Both the position numbers and the translations under genes were made by a program. From NCBI GenBank assembly GCA_043228905.1, contig JBHGNT010000008.1, positions 21,638,001 through 21,702,000 on the forward strand: 64,000 nt of DNA. Direction: 5' to 3'. Positions within the stretch are counted from its first letter, which is position 1. Each line of letters begins with the position of its first letter. Source of the DNA: Azolla caroliniana (Eukaryota; Polypodiophyta). Below the pieces are notes generated by a model. The model was given only the letters and a program-made list of their open reading frames with translations. It was not told the DNA's origin and ran no database searches. Of this stretch, positions 33,991-43,837 are shown piece by piece.

Positions 33991-35503
33991 TTACATAGCA
34001 ATCAATTCATCAATGTCATTTTCTTCATCATCCTGTGTAGAAGTCTCTTTGGCTATACGTGCATTGGCTTCCCCTGTTAGCCAAGCCAACGAAATATCTT
34101 CTATAAGCTCATCATCAAGCTCTATTAGCTCCCCCGGTTCCCCAGCTAACGGAGGAATAGGCTCTCGCGAAGTAGGTTGAAACCTTTCTGTATCAACGAG
34201 GTTCTTTGCACCGACCTCCTCGTCCTGGTCTGGGCACTCCCACAAAGCCTTAATCCTCATGTTTATAAATATAACCTGCTCCTCGTCCTTCTCCAATGCA
34301 ACTATGTTTCTAAAGAGCTTCAATGCACATGCAGACGTCGTTCCTGTGAAGAAAGTAACAAGAAGAATTAGTTCTCAAACAAAAAAGATTCGGTATTGGT
34401 TATCTCAAGATCATTGCCCTAGTTCGAGGAATACCTGTGCCAGAAAAGAGATCTAATATCCAGTCTCCTTCGATAGAAAACATCTCGATCAAGCGCATCA
34501 TAAGTCGTTGAGGTTTTTGGTATGGGTTGACAAGTCCCCGTTCTGTCGTGGTGACATGTCGCAATTTCCGTGTCACTGCTTGATATACCAACAGATTTGA
34601 ACCTCCCACTTCATTAGAATGCTCCTTGATTCTTTGTTTCTTAATTTCATCAAAGTAGCCAACCGTGATGTATTCAATGGCATTAACGAACCGAAAGGTT
34701 GGCCCTCTATTTACATTGGTTTTTATCCTATAAAAAATAATACATTTAGTTAAGAATAGATTGAACAATCTTAAGAAATGCAATATAGTGAATGAGACCT
34801 ATAAATAATCCTTACCATGCAAGGTTCTTGATGCCATGGCAACGAGATCTCAAAGCTTGAGCTACAAAGTACCCTTGGTCCACACTATGAAGACAACTAT
34901 TCTCCACAAGGATGCAATTGTTAGCTCAGCAAAATCCTTGACCATCTTCTCCAACTGTTTAAACCTAAACGGTTCATTGTCGTATGATAACCCAGCCATT
35001 TGAAATCCGGAAGGAATATCCGCAATCATTAGTGTATATTCCTTCTTTGCCACCTTTTAGATCATGTCAACGACATCGCCGCAAACCACATTGTAGTAAA
35101 GATCTCTCGTAATATCTTTTTTGTGGCTAAATTTTTTAAAGGAGCCATCTTCCTCCATTTTGTACGCCTTGACTAAGAGACGATCCTTTTCTTTTCTAGC
35201 TCTCTCGAGATGTGCAAGGAAGGATGTCGGGAAATCGTGTATATCCTTAACTTCTTCTTGTTTCTTGCCACGACATAGTTTCTAATAGAAGCAATAGGAC
35301 ATCAAGTTTTATTATACAAGCTCTACATATGATGAAAGCGTAATGAAAAATCACCAATACTAACCCAATCCTTGAATGCAATAAAATACTCCGATAACGC
35401 CTTATATGAAGACGTTAGAGGATAATCCTCGGTCACTTGTTCCCAAGTTATACATCCAAGTTGTTTCACCATAACTTCTTGGATCTTCATGTACACCTTA
35501 TGA

Positions 35504-35579
35504 CTGTGAAATTAGAAAACGAGATTAGAACTTTGAATTGCACCATATAGACTTAAATATCAGTATTTGAAAGACTTAC
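35504..35579 (-). other. intron in X1 gene 1
   Basis: On the minus strand the exon ends TTCAATAA, followed by GTAAGT. The intron ends TTTCACAG before TCATAAGGTG. The two exons join in frame (EFNN-HKVYMKIQE). Three more such introns of roughly 80-90 bp are visible near 35,365-35,286, 34,817-34,728 and 34,437-34,347. The last splits the FSGTG-TT motif and restores it on joining. Confidence 0.7.
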
Positions 35580-35638
35580 TTATTGAACTCAGTGACCATT
35601 TCTTCAAGGATTAAATCTTTGGCCACAACCCTTGATAA

Positions 35639-36279
35639 TGTTGGGATTCACAGTCCCTCCGGATGGGATGTCCGGAGATGAATGACGGCAATCCCGGAGA
35701 TGAATGACGGTTACGGTTACGGTTACGATTCCGGAGCCGGACGATGAAGACCCCGGCTACGGAGCCGGACGATGAAGACCCCGGCTACGGAGCCGGATGA
35801 CGAATGTACCCGGAGAGAGATCCGGATGCGGAGACATATTTGTGAATATGTTTGCCAAGGGCCCTTGAGGCTATATTTGTAAATAGCCCGAAAGTCATAT
35901 GTGTATAAATATGACCTAGGGCAAACAGTTTTATGTTGCTTCTCATTTTTTTCTGTTTTTCCACTCAAGAGGAGTGAAGAGAGAGCAGCCGTGAGAGAGG
36001 TAGAGCGTGAGAGAGGAAGAGGTCGACGCCTCTGTGTATTTCCGCCGCCTGTGGCGAGGACAGCGAGCTCAAGGTCGTCGCCTTGCAGCTCGCCATTGTA
36101 TACTTCTCTGTGCATAGTTTTGGTTCGGAGTCTTGTACTCCCGTGGTTTTTCCCGTACAGGGTTTTCCACGATAAATCGTGTGTCCATTGCATTTCCCAT
36201 TTTCTGCAACAACGATTCGTGTGGTTCCTTGGTTGTAGCCGAGAAGTGGAGTTTGGAAAGTGTTCGATTATTTCCATCA
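35639..36279 (+). repeat. Co-G (Ty1/copia) 5' LTR
   Basis: 641 bp, beginning TGTTGGGATTCACAG and ending TTTCCATCA. It carries small tandem repeats (GATGAATGACGG; CCGGACGATGAAGACCCC) and a TATAAAT box at 35,904. The partner is 40,395-41,035, also 641 bp; I noticed two differences by eye. The flanks are GATAA at 35,634-35,638 and at 41,036-41,040. Confidence 0.97.
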
Positions 36280-36282
36280 AAT

Positions 36283-36294
36283 TGGTATCAGAGC
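36283..36294 (+). other. Co-G primer-binding site (initiator Met tRNA)
   Basis: A perfect TGGTATCAGAGC three bases after the LTR. Confidence 0.95.
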
Positions 36295-36310
36295 ACGGTT
36301 AACACAGAAA

Positions 36311-39300
36311 ATGGAAGGCGGCGGTAGTGGGCCTCCGGGCATGATGGTGTTGAACTCACATAACTACGCCGACTGGAAGATAAAGATGGAAGACCTTCTC
36401 ATCGTCCGAGACCTGTATGAACCGATCGACAATGCCGAGATACCCAAGGGGGTAATAGAGTCGGAGTGGAAGCTCCTGAACCGGAAAGCCGTAGCGACGA
36501 TCCGGCAATATGTCGATGTAAGCGTTCTACAACATGTGGCGAATGACACCAACGCATATGAGATGTGGAAGAAGCTGTCGGGCCTCTACGAGAGGAAGAA
36601 TGCGTTGAACCGGACCTCCCTGATGAGGAAGATAGTGAACCTCAAGTACCGGGACGGCGAGAATATGGTGGAACACGTGAGCACGTTCATGGGATTCGTG
36701 AACCAGCTTGCGGCAATCAAGTTCCCGTTGGAGGATGCAATGCAAGCCATCATTCTGATGTGTACATTGCCGGAAAGCTGGGAGAACTTGGTGGTGACTC
36801 TCAGCACCTCCTGCACCGAAGATAACTTGTCTCTACAAACGGTAAAGACAAGTATTTTGAACGAAGAAGCGCGTCGAAGAGATAAAGAACCGGCCTCCGA
36901 CTCAAAGGCGCTGCTTACCGAATCGGAACGAGGAAGACAATGGAACCGGAGTCCGCCAAGACGGGAGAAGTCGGGGACCCGGTCGCAGTCAAGAGGAAGA
37001 CCCACATGCTTCCACTGTGGGAAGTCGGGGCACTTCCGGAAGAATTGTCGGCATTACCGAAAGGACAACGGAGCCGACGACACCGATTCGAAGAAGTCAC
37101 CGGAGAGAAACGGTACATATCGGGGAGCCACGGACCGGAGAGGTCCGGATCGGCGAGGGCAGGACCGGAAAAGAACGACGGCACTCGCGGCAAGTGAGGA
37201 AGAAATCATGCTCATCACCGAAGAAGGTGAACTAAACATTGCCGGCGATGAGACGACCTGGGTGGTCGATTCCGGAGCATCGTTCCACCTGACCCCGGAG
37301 AGAAGATACTTCTCATCCTACACAGTCGGTGAGCATGGCTGTGTTCGGATGGGAAATGAAGGTACGTGCCGGATTGCCGGCATAGGAGACGTGTGGTTGA
37401 CAACCTCGACCGGATGCAAAATGCTGCTGAAGGATGTCCGACACGTTCCGGAGGTTCGATTGAACCTGATTTCGGCCGGGAGGCTAGACGATGAAGGCTA
37501 CACAGGTAGCATCCGGAACGGCGTAATGAAGTTCAGCAAGGGGAGCCTGATAGTGGCTCGGGCCCGGAAAGTCAACACACTGTACCTTATGAATGCCTGG
37601 TTGTGTCCGGAAGAGTTGAACGTGGCAGCCGACACTGCCGGTGAGCTGTGGCACAAGAGACTGTGCCACATGAGTGAGAAGGGGATGAAGAGGCTTGCAG
37701 AAGACAACCTTATTCCAGTGAAGCATGTGCACCTGGAGAAGTGCACCGATTGCCTGGCCGGTAAGCAGAACCGAACCTCCTTCCACTCAAGGCCACCGAC
37801 GAGACGTAGCGCACCATTGGAGTTGGTGCACACTGATGTGTGTCAGGTAGAAACGAAGTCACATGGCGGAGCCCAGTACTTCGTAACATTCATTGATGAT
37901 CATAGCCGGAAGCTGTGGACGGCACCGTTGAAGACAAAGGACCAAGTGTTGTGCGTCTTCAAAGAACTCCACGCAAGAGTGGAAAGGGAATCCGGCAAGA
38001 AGCTGAAAGCGATACGAGCGGATAACGGAGGGGAATACTGGGGGCAGTTCGCGGAGTACTGTCGCTCGAAGGGAATCCGGCTCGAGTTTACTGTGCCGAA
38101 GACGCCGGAACTGAACGGGCTGGCCGAGAGGATGAACCAGACCATAATGGAGAGGGTCCGCAGTATGCTGGCGCATGCGGAATTACCCAAGGGGTTTTGG
38201 GCTGAGGCGATGTCAACGGCGACATACGTGATAAACAGATCACCCTCAGTACCTTTGGACGGAGACACGCCGCAGAGAGTGTGGACCGGTAGGGAAGTAT
38301 CCTACCGGCATCTGAAGGTGTTCGGGTGTCTCGCATACGTGCATGTGGCAAAGGACCGGAGAGGAAAGCTAGATCCAAAGACCCGGCCATGCATATTCCT
38401 CGGTTACGGCGATGACGAGTTCGGCTACCGAGTATGGGACCCGGTCGACAAGAAGATATTCTGGAGTCGTGATATCATCTTCATGGAGAACAAGACACTC
38501 GCCGACTGGGAGTCGGAGAAGAAGATGAAGAGCTCCAAGTCGACCGGTGAGGATCAACTCTACGAGGAGCAGTCCCGACCGGCAAGAGACCGGTTAGCAC
38601 TCGAGGATCCGGCCGAAGACGGTGAAGAAACAGAACCGGCCGAAGAAGATGAAAATGATACCGGAACCGGCCCCGATCCCGAAATGGATTCGGATGAAGA
38701 AGAATCGGAAGAACCGGTTACCGAAGCTCCGGAACGGAGATATCCTCTAAGAGAGAGAAGGGCCCCCCGGAGATTTCCGGAACCAGAGCACGTGCTGCTA
38801 ACCGACGAGGGGGAGCCGGAGAGCTTTGAAGAAGCAAAGCATGACACCCAGAGCCGCAGGTGGTTGAGTGCCATGCAGGACGAGATGGATTCCCTGCATG
38901 AGAACCACACATATGAACTTGTGGAGTTGCCGAAAGGAAAGCGGGCACTTCGAAACAAGTGGGTGTTCAAGCTGAAACCGGGAGATGCCGGAAACCCCCC
39001 GAGATACAAAGCCAGGATCGTGGTGAAGGGGTTTCAGCAGAAGAAGGGCGTCGACTTCGACGAGATATTTGCCCCGGTAGTGAAGATGACCTCCATCCGG
39101 ACGGTGCTGAGCATAGCGGCAAGCATGGACCTCGAGGTAGAACAGATGGACGTGAAGACGGCATTCCTTCACGGTGACCTCGAAGAAGAGATCTACATGC
39201 AGCAACCGGAAGGATTCGAGAAGAAAGGGAAGGAGCACCTGGTATGCCGGTTGAAGAAGAGCCTTTACGGACTGAAGCAGGCCCCCCGGCAATGGTACCG

Positions 39301-40384
39301 GAAGTTCGACTCCTTCATGACCGACGAAGGGTACCACAAAACGCAGTCCGATCACTACGTGTTTGTGAAGAAGTTCGAAGGAGGAGACTCTCTAATACTC
39401 CTCCTGTACGTGGACGACATGTTGATCGTCGGACGGGACCAGGGCAAGATATGGATGCTGAAGAAAGCACTTCACCGAACCTTCTCAATGAAGGACCTGG
39501 GTCCAGCGAGGCAAATACTAGGGATGCACATCATCCGAGACCGGAAGAAGAAGCAGTTGTGGCTGTCACAGGAGAAGTACGTAACAAAGGTGCTTCACCG
39601 GTTCAACATGTCGGAAGCAAGACCGGTCGGATCAACCCTCCCGGCAAACTGCAAGTTGTCCAGCAAGCAAAGCCCCAAGACAAAGGCTGAGAAAGAGGAC
39701 ATGATGAAAGTACCATATGCCTCTGCCGTCGGAAGCTTGATGTACGCAATGGTGTGTACAAGACCGGACATAGGATATGCAGTCGGAGTGATGAGCCGGT
39801 ACATGAGCAATCCCGGCAAAGAACACTGGAACGCGGTCAAGTGGATACTCCGATACCTGAAGGGCACGGCAAACGTATGCCTCCGATTCGGCTCCGGTAA
39901 GCCCGAACTCGACGGCTTTACCGATTCGGATATGTCGGCTGATGCGGATACCAGCCGGTCCACATCCGGGTATGTGATGACGTATGCAGGGGGAGTTGTT
40001 TCGTGGCAGTCGAGGCTGCAGAAGACGGTTGCGTTGTCAACCACGGAGGCGGAGTACATGGCGGCTGTTGAAGCCGGCAAGGAAATAATATGGATGAAAG
40101 ACTTCATTAGAGAGCTCGGTATCCAGCAGGAGGAGTACCGGCTCTACTGCGATAGTCAGAGTGCCATCCACCTTGCGAAGAACGCGGCCTACCATTCCCG
40201 GACAAAACACATCCAGCGTAGATACCACTGGATCCGGGAAAGGATAGAAGACAAGGAGTTCGTGCTGACGAAGATCCACACGGACGAGAACGGGTCGGAT
40301 ATGCTGACCAAGGTACTTACACCCGACAAGCTGGAAGCATGCCGGAAGAGGATCGGATTGGAGAGACATCCCATGCCGAAGTGA
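36311..40384 (+). CDS. gag-pol: Co-G Gag-Pol polyprotein, intact Ty1/copia
   Basis: One uninterrupted frame of 1,357 residues. I chose ATG 36,311 because it directly follows the primer site and begins MEGGGSGPPGMM, as in Co-H. Domains run in copia order. Gag occupies about 1-225, with a CCHC knuckle near 232 (CFHCGKSGHFRKNC). The protease is near 318 (VVDSGASFHLT). A GAG-pre-integrase zinc region lies near 447 (LWHKRLCHMSE to CTDCLAGKQ). The integrase triad is Asp in HTDVCQ, Asp in IRADNGGEYW and Glu in NGLAERMNQT. Reverse transcriptase starts at YKARIVVKGFQQKKGVDF with catalytic YVDDMLIV near 1,033. RNase H has TDSDMSADADTSRSTSGY and STTEAEYMA. All catalytic residues seen are present. With near-identical LTRs, primer site, polypurine tract and duplication, this element could still be autonomous. 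It disrupts the X1 methyltransferase gene from the opposite strand. Confidence 0.97.
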   Translation: MEGGGSGPPGMMVLNSHNYADWKIKMEDLLIVRDLYEPIDNAEIPKGVIESEWKLLNRKAVATIRQYVDVSVLQHVANDTNAYEMWKKLSGLYERKNALNRTSLMRKIVNLKYRDGENMVEHVSTFMGFVNQLAAIKFPLEDAMQAIILMCTLPESWENLVVTLSTSCTEDNLSLQTVKTSILNEEARRRDKEPASDSKALLTESERGRQWNRSPPRREKSGTRSQSRGRPTCFHCGKSGHFRKNCRHYRKDNGADDTDSKKSPERNGTYRGATDRRGPDRRGQDRKRTTALAASEEEIMLITEEGELNIAGDETTWVVDSGASFHLTPERRYFSSYTVGEHGCVRMGNEGTCRIAGIGDVWLTTSTGCKMLLKDVRHVPEVRLNLISAGRLDDEGYTGSIRNGVMKFSKGSLIVARARKVNTLYLMNAWLCPEELNVAADTAGELWHKRLCHMSEKGMKRLAEDNLIPVKHVHLEKCTDCLAGKQNRTSFHSRPPTRRSAPLELVHTDVCQVETKSHGGAQYFVTFIDDHSRKLWTAPLKTKDQVLCVFKELHARVERESGKKLKAIRADNGGEYWGQFAEYCRSKGIRLEFTVPKTPELNGLAERMNQTIMERVRSMLAHAELPKGFWAEAMSTATYVINRSPSVPLDGDTPQRVWTGREVSYRHLKVFGCLAYVHVAKDRRGKLDPKTRPCIFLGYGDDEFGYRVWDPVDKKIFWSRDIIFMENKTLADWESEKKMKSSKSTGEDQLYEEQSRPARDRLALEDPAEDGEETEPAEEDENDTGTGPDPEMDSDEEESEEPVTEAPERRYPLRERRAPRRFPEPEHVLLTDEGEPESFEEAKHDTQSRRWLSAMQDEMDSLHENHTYELVELPKGKRALRNKWVFKLKPGDAGNPPRYKARIVVKGFQQKKGVDFDEIFAPVVKMTSIRTVLSIAASMDLEVEQMDVKTAFLHGDLEEEIYMQQPEGFEKKGKEHLVCRLKKSLYGLKQAPRQWYRKFDSFMTDEGYHKTQSDHYVFVKKFEGGDSLILLLYVDDMLIVGRDQGKIWMLKKALHRTFSMKDLGPARQILGMHIIRDRKKKQLWLSQEKYVTKVLHRFNMSEARPVGSTLPANCKLSSKQSPKTKAEKEDMMKVPYASAVGSLMYAMVCTRPDIGYAVGVMSRYMSNPGKEHWNAVKWILRYLKGTANVCLRFGSGKPELDGFTDSDMSADADTSRSTSGYVMTYAGGVVSWQSRLQKTVALSTTEAEYMAAVEAGKEIIWMKDFIRELGIQQEEYRLYCDSQSAIHLAKNAAYHSRTKHIQRRYHWIRERIEDKEFVLTKIHTDENGSDMLTKVLTPDKLEACRKRIGLERHPMPK

Positions 40385-40394
40385 AGGGGGAGTT
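40384..40394 (+). other. Co-G polypurine tract
   Basis: AAGGGGGAGTT directly before the 3' LTR, the start site of plus-strand DNA synthesis. Confidence 0.85.
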
Positions 40395-41035
40395 TGTTGG
40401 GATTCACAGTCCCTCCGGATGGGATGTCCGGAGATGAATGACGGCAATCCCGGAGATGAATGACGGTTACGGTTACGGTTACGATTCCGGAGCCGGACGA
40501 TGAAGACCCCGGCTACGGAGCCGGACGATGAAGACCCCGGCTACGGAGCCGGATGACGAATGTACCCGGAGAGAGATCCGGATGCGGAGACATATTTGTG
40601 AATATGTTTGCCAAGGGCCCTTGAGGCTATATTTGTAAATAGCCCGAAAGTCATATGTGTATAAATATGACCTAGGGCAAACAATTTTATGTTGCTTCTC
40701 ATTTTTTTCTGTTTTTCCACTCAAGAGGAGTGAAGAGAGAGCAGCCGTGAGAGAGATAGAGCGTGAGAGAGGAAGAGGTCGACGCCTCTGTGTATTTCCG
40801 CCGCCTGTGGCGAGGACAGCGAGCTCAAGGTCGTCGCCTTGCAGCTCGCCATTGTATACTTCTCTGTGCATAGTTTTGGTTCGGAGTCTTGTACTCCCGT
40901 GGTTTTTCCCGTACAGGGTTTTCCACGATAAATCGTGTGTCCATTGCATTTCCCATTTTCTGCAACAACGATTCGTGTGGTTCCTTGGTTGTAGCCGAGA
41001 AGTGGAGTTTGGAAAGTGTTCGATTATTTCCATCA
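40395..41035 (+). repeat. Co-G 3' LTR
   Basis: 641 bp, nearly identical to the 5' LTR. The differences I saw are CAGTTTTA to CAATTTTA and GAGGTAGAG to GAGATAGAG. It is followed by the GATAA duplication. Confidence 0.97.
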
Positions 41036-42502
41036 GATAAAACAGACACAAGAAGCTGCTCGTCCTTAATACCTTGCATCGCTCTCCACAGAGACAGCTT
41101 CATGTCGTCAGCCACTTCTTCAATTGTCAAGTCAAATTTCTTGGCTGCTTGTGACTTTAATTCTAGTTGAGGGTCAACCTTACATTTTTTTTGTCGTTGA
41201 CCCTTGACCTCTTTATTCTCCCACATTGAGAAGATTTGATCTTGTAGGTCCCACACTTCTCCATCACTAAAGGCCAATTGAAACCAAGACTCATACTTTC
41301 GAAGACCATCGGACTTAACATTATCATCTACCACAATGCCGACTTCATGCAAGCATTGACGTCGTAGGCCTAGATGTAGCTTCACACCAAACTTTTGTTT
41401 GACGTCCAAATACTCGTGGTGGAAGAACCTTATACGCTCAATCGACGACATTTTATGCCTATAGTCATTATCATTATTGTGGTCCCATGCCCCATGCCAA
41501 TAACTTTGCCTCTTCAGTTGTGAGACCCACGTAAATTTTGCACTCGGCATACTTGAAGAAGAAAGTCATTGGATGTTCTCTCACAAGTTGTCGACGTGCC
41601 TCCGCTGAATGCGATCATGCTTTCTTATATCAAAATCTTCAATGGTTTCACATTCTTCAGGATCCACCATAACAATAAAAGGCACCACAGTGGCACGAGG
41701 ATTAATTTTCATTTTTTTCTTGAGATTTTGAACATGCATGCGGTGTGGCTCTCTAATCTCCAGTGGTCTTCGTCCTGTTTTTTCATCAATAGGGAGCCGA
41801 TGGATGTGTGTTATAGGCAAATTAAACACTTACCCTTTCCTGACCAGTTTACGCTACATTAACTCTCTCTATATCTTATTTTGCTCGGATGACAACACAC
41901 CCGATGCTAGCTCAGCTCTTGGCGTCCCCTTAGTGTCCTCATCTTCGTTTTCACTTGATGAGTCGGAGTCCGACATTTTGGTGGTCTTCTTTTTCGGTGG
42001 TCTTGATTGTACTTTAGATGCCCTTTTTGTGGCCTTCACTAGGGAGGGCAATGGCTCCCTTAGAGTTACATGGCCTTGTATATAAGGCCTCAAGGTAACA
42101 ATAAGGTTTTGTGAGCTTTCAAGATCTTTTTTGAAAGCTTCTAGCCCACAAGATTCCTTTACTAGAAGATCTTCAAAAAGGAACACTTTACGTACCCCCT
42201 TAGAGCACTCTATCATTACAAGTATGTTGGCCGAATCCGCATCTTCGTAGTCAAATCGTAGAATACGGCCATACATAAATGGGGTTTCATTTTCAAGCTG
42301 CCCCTCTCCCTTCATTCGTTGTTGTATACAATACGAATTTTTTCTTGGTGTCGACGTATTGCATACACCATTCCTTGTCCGTTAGATCACGGTCAGGAAG
42401 GTCTTCACCTCCAGTAGCTGCTACTACTTTCTTCTAGCTAACCTCAATGTTTGATTGAGATTTTTTCTCCTCGTTGAAAAGAATCTTTTTCCCTCTCTTC
42501 AT

Positions 42503-43124
42503 GGTCTCGAGAGCTATTAGGGTCTGTGTTTCAATTGGAGAACCCTGTATGCAGAGCTTTATATTCTTCACAGGTCAGTCCGACAGGTTCTCAAACGACC
42601 GATTTAAGAAAGGACATGCGAAAACATAAGTTAGGAGGTCATGTAGATTAAGATTGTATATTAAAATACAAATAATTAGATGAAGAAATAAACTAGCAAG
42701 CGTTTTGCGGTAAACTATAAATATCAATCATGGATTGAGTGTACATGGTAGTCCTATATTCAAAAATCTATTCTAGTAAGGGCTATTCAACTTAGAAAAT
42801 ATATATCCTAAAAAGTATACAAGGATATATATTGTCTTGAAGGGCAAGTATGGCTTATATTGAATCCATATCCATATTGTAGAGAATTTGCATATATTAA
42901 ACTTGAATTTGGTATCGTAAAGGTAATTTGTGGGTTATTTTGTACTATTTTAAGCTATACTAGGTCATAAAACCTCTATAATTAAGACCCCTATTTTTTA
43001 CAAAAAAGGCAAATCACCCTAAAAAAAGACTGATTTTGACAGAAAGTTTGATATCTTTTCACACGATACTAAGTTGTTGGCCCAAAGACACAATATTCCT
43101 CTTTCAAGTTCTTGTTTTATATAG
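42503..43124. promoter_or_regulatory. X1 spacer, likely promoter side of gene 1
   Basis: An AT-rich stretch between the start of gene 1 (minus strand) and the palindrome array. No gene is supported. By position it should hold the gene 1 promoter, but I cannot point to a specific box. Confidence 0.4.
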
Positions 43125-43837
43125 GGACTCGATACGCCGTATTGAGTTCATGTATAAAATACAAACATAATCCAGGAGCTCGATACGCTGTAACGAGTTC
43201 CTCTCTAAAAGAGTTACATAACACAGGAACTCGATACGGCGTATCAAGTTCCTATTTAAAACGCACACTATATACAGGAAAATATAAAGTGTGTATAGGA
43301 ACTCGATACGGCGTATCAAGTTCCTGTACAGGAACTTGATACGCCGTATCGAGTTCTTGTATAAAACACAAATATTATATAGGAACTTGATATGGCGTAT
43401 TGGGTTCCTTCTTAAAACAAAAACATTATACAGGAACTCGATACGGCGTATCGAGTTCCTGTTTAAAACGCTAACATAATACAGGAACTCGATACGGCGT
43501 ATCAAGTTCCTGTTTAAAACGCAAGCAAAATAGAGGAACTCGATACGACGTATCGAGTTCTTCTGTGATGTTTAGGTTTTATACAAGAACTCGATAAGCC
43601 GTATCGAGTTCTTGTATTATGTTTGCGTTTTCCTGTAGTGATGTTTAGGTTTTATACAAGAACTCGATAAGCCGTATCGAGTTCTTGTATTATGTTTGCA
43701 TTTTATACAGGAACTCGATACGTCGTATCGAGTTCTTGTATAAAACCTAAACACCACAGAAGAACTCGATACGTCGTATCGAGTTCATGTATATTGTTTG
43801 TGTTTTATATAGGAACTCGATACGGCGTATCGAGTTC
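43125..43837. repeat. 14-copy palindrome array, 51-bp period, between the two X1 genes
   Basis: Fourteen near-palindromes, each with 12-nt arms GAACTCGATACG and CGTATCGAGTTC around one central base. Most extend to 14-nt arms (AGGAACTC... and ...GAGTTCCT). Starts are 43,125, 43,176, 43,227, 43,299, 43,332, 43,383, 43,434, 43,485, 43,536, 43,587, 43,660, 43,711, 43,762 and 43,813. Eleven of thirteen steps but three are exactly 51 bp: ten steps of 51, and steps of 72, 33 and 73. The links share TATAAAACACAAACATAATAC-like text, so this is a minisatellite whose palindromic core is better kept than its links. The array sits between divergent genes, so it may be a binding or control site. Confidence 0.95.

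Larger units (their letters stand above)
33991..42502 (-). pseudogene. X1 gene 1: ParB-like / beta-class DNA amino-methyltransferase, spliced, split by Co-G
   Basis: The gene reads leftward from about 42,502 (MKRGKKILFNEEK). An acidic, Ser-rich N-terminal part (41,869-42,315; YGRILRFDYEDADSANILVM) is unassigned. A ParB/sulfiredoxin-like region follows at 41,829-41,470 (RRPLEIREPHRMHVQNL, ATVVPFIVMVDP, then LAWDHNNDNDYRHKMSS). Co-G then interrupts at codon Val-Leu-Ser, and the frame resumes at 35,638. The methyltransferase begins near 35,085 (VVCGDVVDMI) with motif IV as ADIPSGF (35,024-35,004). Then come NPYQKPQRLMMRLIEMF and GDWILDLFSGTG, and after an intron TSACALKLFRNIVALEKDEE. Motif IV before FxGxG is the beta-class order, and these enzymes methylate N6-adenine or N4-cytosine. 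Four GT-AG introns are visible. An in-frame TAA (KVAKKE region), a TAG near the start and shifts near 41,550 and 34,880 make it a pseudogene. Confidence 0.75.

Noticed and set aside
33991-42502. Methyltransferase as bacterial contamination or an organelle gene
   Set aside because: It has GT-AG introns, is interrupted by a plant copia element with a target duplication, and lies within LTR and transposon sequence.
43125-43837. Array of repeats with regular spacing, CRISPR-like at first sight
   Set aside because: The links between repeats are similar to each other rather than unique, the repeat is palindromic over its full length, and the surroundings are eukaryotic transposon DNA without cas genes.
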